Source: Bacteroidales bacterium (lineage in GTDB: Bacteria > Bacteroidota > Bacteroidia > Bacteroidales > UBA932). Taken from it: 5,075 nt of DNA. Below the pieces are notes generated by a model, which saw nothing but the letters and a program-made list of their open reading frames with translations, was not told the DNA's origin and ran no database searches. This document shows, piece by piece, positions 4,988-5,075 of this stretch. The translations under genes were made by a program, and so were the position numbers. The stretch spans positions 1-5,075 of the forward strand of contig JAFYZE010000249.1 of assembly GCA_017548805.1 (NCBI GenBank), in the 5' to 3' direction. Every line of letters begins with the position of its first letter. Within the stretch, counting starts at the first letter, position 1.

Positions 4988-5075
4988 ATGAAGAAATTTA
5001 AAAGGCAATGGCGCGAATTATCCGACGAGCATAAGGAGAAAATCAGTCAAGCGAACACGGGACACCCCAAGAGCG
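4988..5075 (+). CDS. 5' end of a gene with a NUMOD3-like DNA-binding motif
   Basis: Only the first 29 codons are present and the gene runs off the right edge. The peptide begins MKKFKRQWRELSDEHKEKIS and continues QANTGHPKS. The segment SDEHKEKISQANTGHPKS matches the NUMOD3 pattern (S-[DE]-E-[HT]-[KR]-x-K-I-S-x-A-x-x-G-[KR]-x-x-[ST]), a short helix-turn DNA-binding repeat of homing endonucleases that also occurs in short stand-alone proteins of phages and integrative elements of Bacteroidota. Whether a GIY-YIG or HNH nuclease follows cannot be seen. The ATG is preceded by an A-rich leader (AAGAAGT) and by a CAGGT/ACCTG inverted repeat. Codon use is more AT-rich than that of the operon at the left, in line with transferred DNA (inference). 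Confidence 0.6.
   Translation, partial: MKKFKRQWRELSDEHKEKISQANTGHPKS

Overview
The window reads as chromosomal DNA of a GC-rich gut-type Bacteroidales (Bacteroidota). The clues are a NigD-like lipoprotein with RHN motif, a secreted protein with a carboxypeptidase-regulatory-like (CarboxypepD_reg) N-terminal domain, an outer-membrane barrel ending in aromatic Phe, and no Shine-Dalgarno tracts before the starts. Genus cannot be decided from this sequence.

Layout. Bases 1-2900 hold a tight plus-strand run of envelope or exported-protein genes: the 3' end of an unidentified gene (possibly TonB C-terminal-like), a NigD-like lipoprotein (161-871, ATGA overlap with the previous gene), a CarboxypepD_reg-like protein (901-2175) and an orphan secreted protein, here called A (2187-2900). 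The spacings (overlap, 29 nt, 11 nt) suggest one operon whose promoter lies left of the window.

Bases 2187-4736 are a degenerate tandem duplication of a multi-part unit. Its order is: gene A (+), gene B (-, outer-membrane barrel) with abutting stop codons, a ~96-bp intergenic block, a ~60-nt structured hairpin element ending in an identical 14-mer, and a short ORF-like tract. The left copy keeps A whole but only the last ~32 codons of B. The right copy keeps B whole (3549-4130) but only the last ~40-50 codons of A. The intergenic block, hairpin and ORF-like tract survive in both copies. The two hairpins differ by compensatory changes, so the fold itself appears to be conserved; the right one has a geometry reminiscent of an integron attC site, although no integrase is visible and a bidirectional terminator is a simpler reading.

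Bases 4737-4987 are non-coding, AT-richer and full of small inverted repeats. At 4988 a new gene starts whose N-terminus resembles a NUMOD3 DNA-binding motif, a family often met in phages and integrative elements, so the right edge may be the border of a mobile region (inference).
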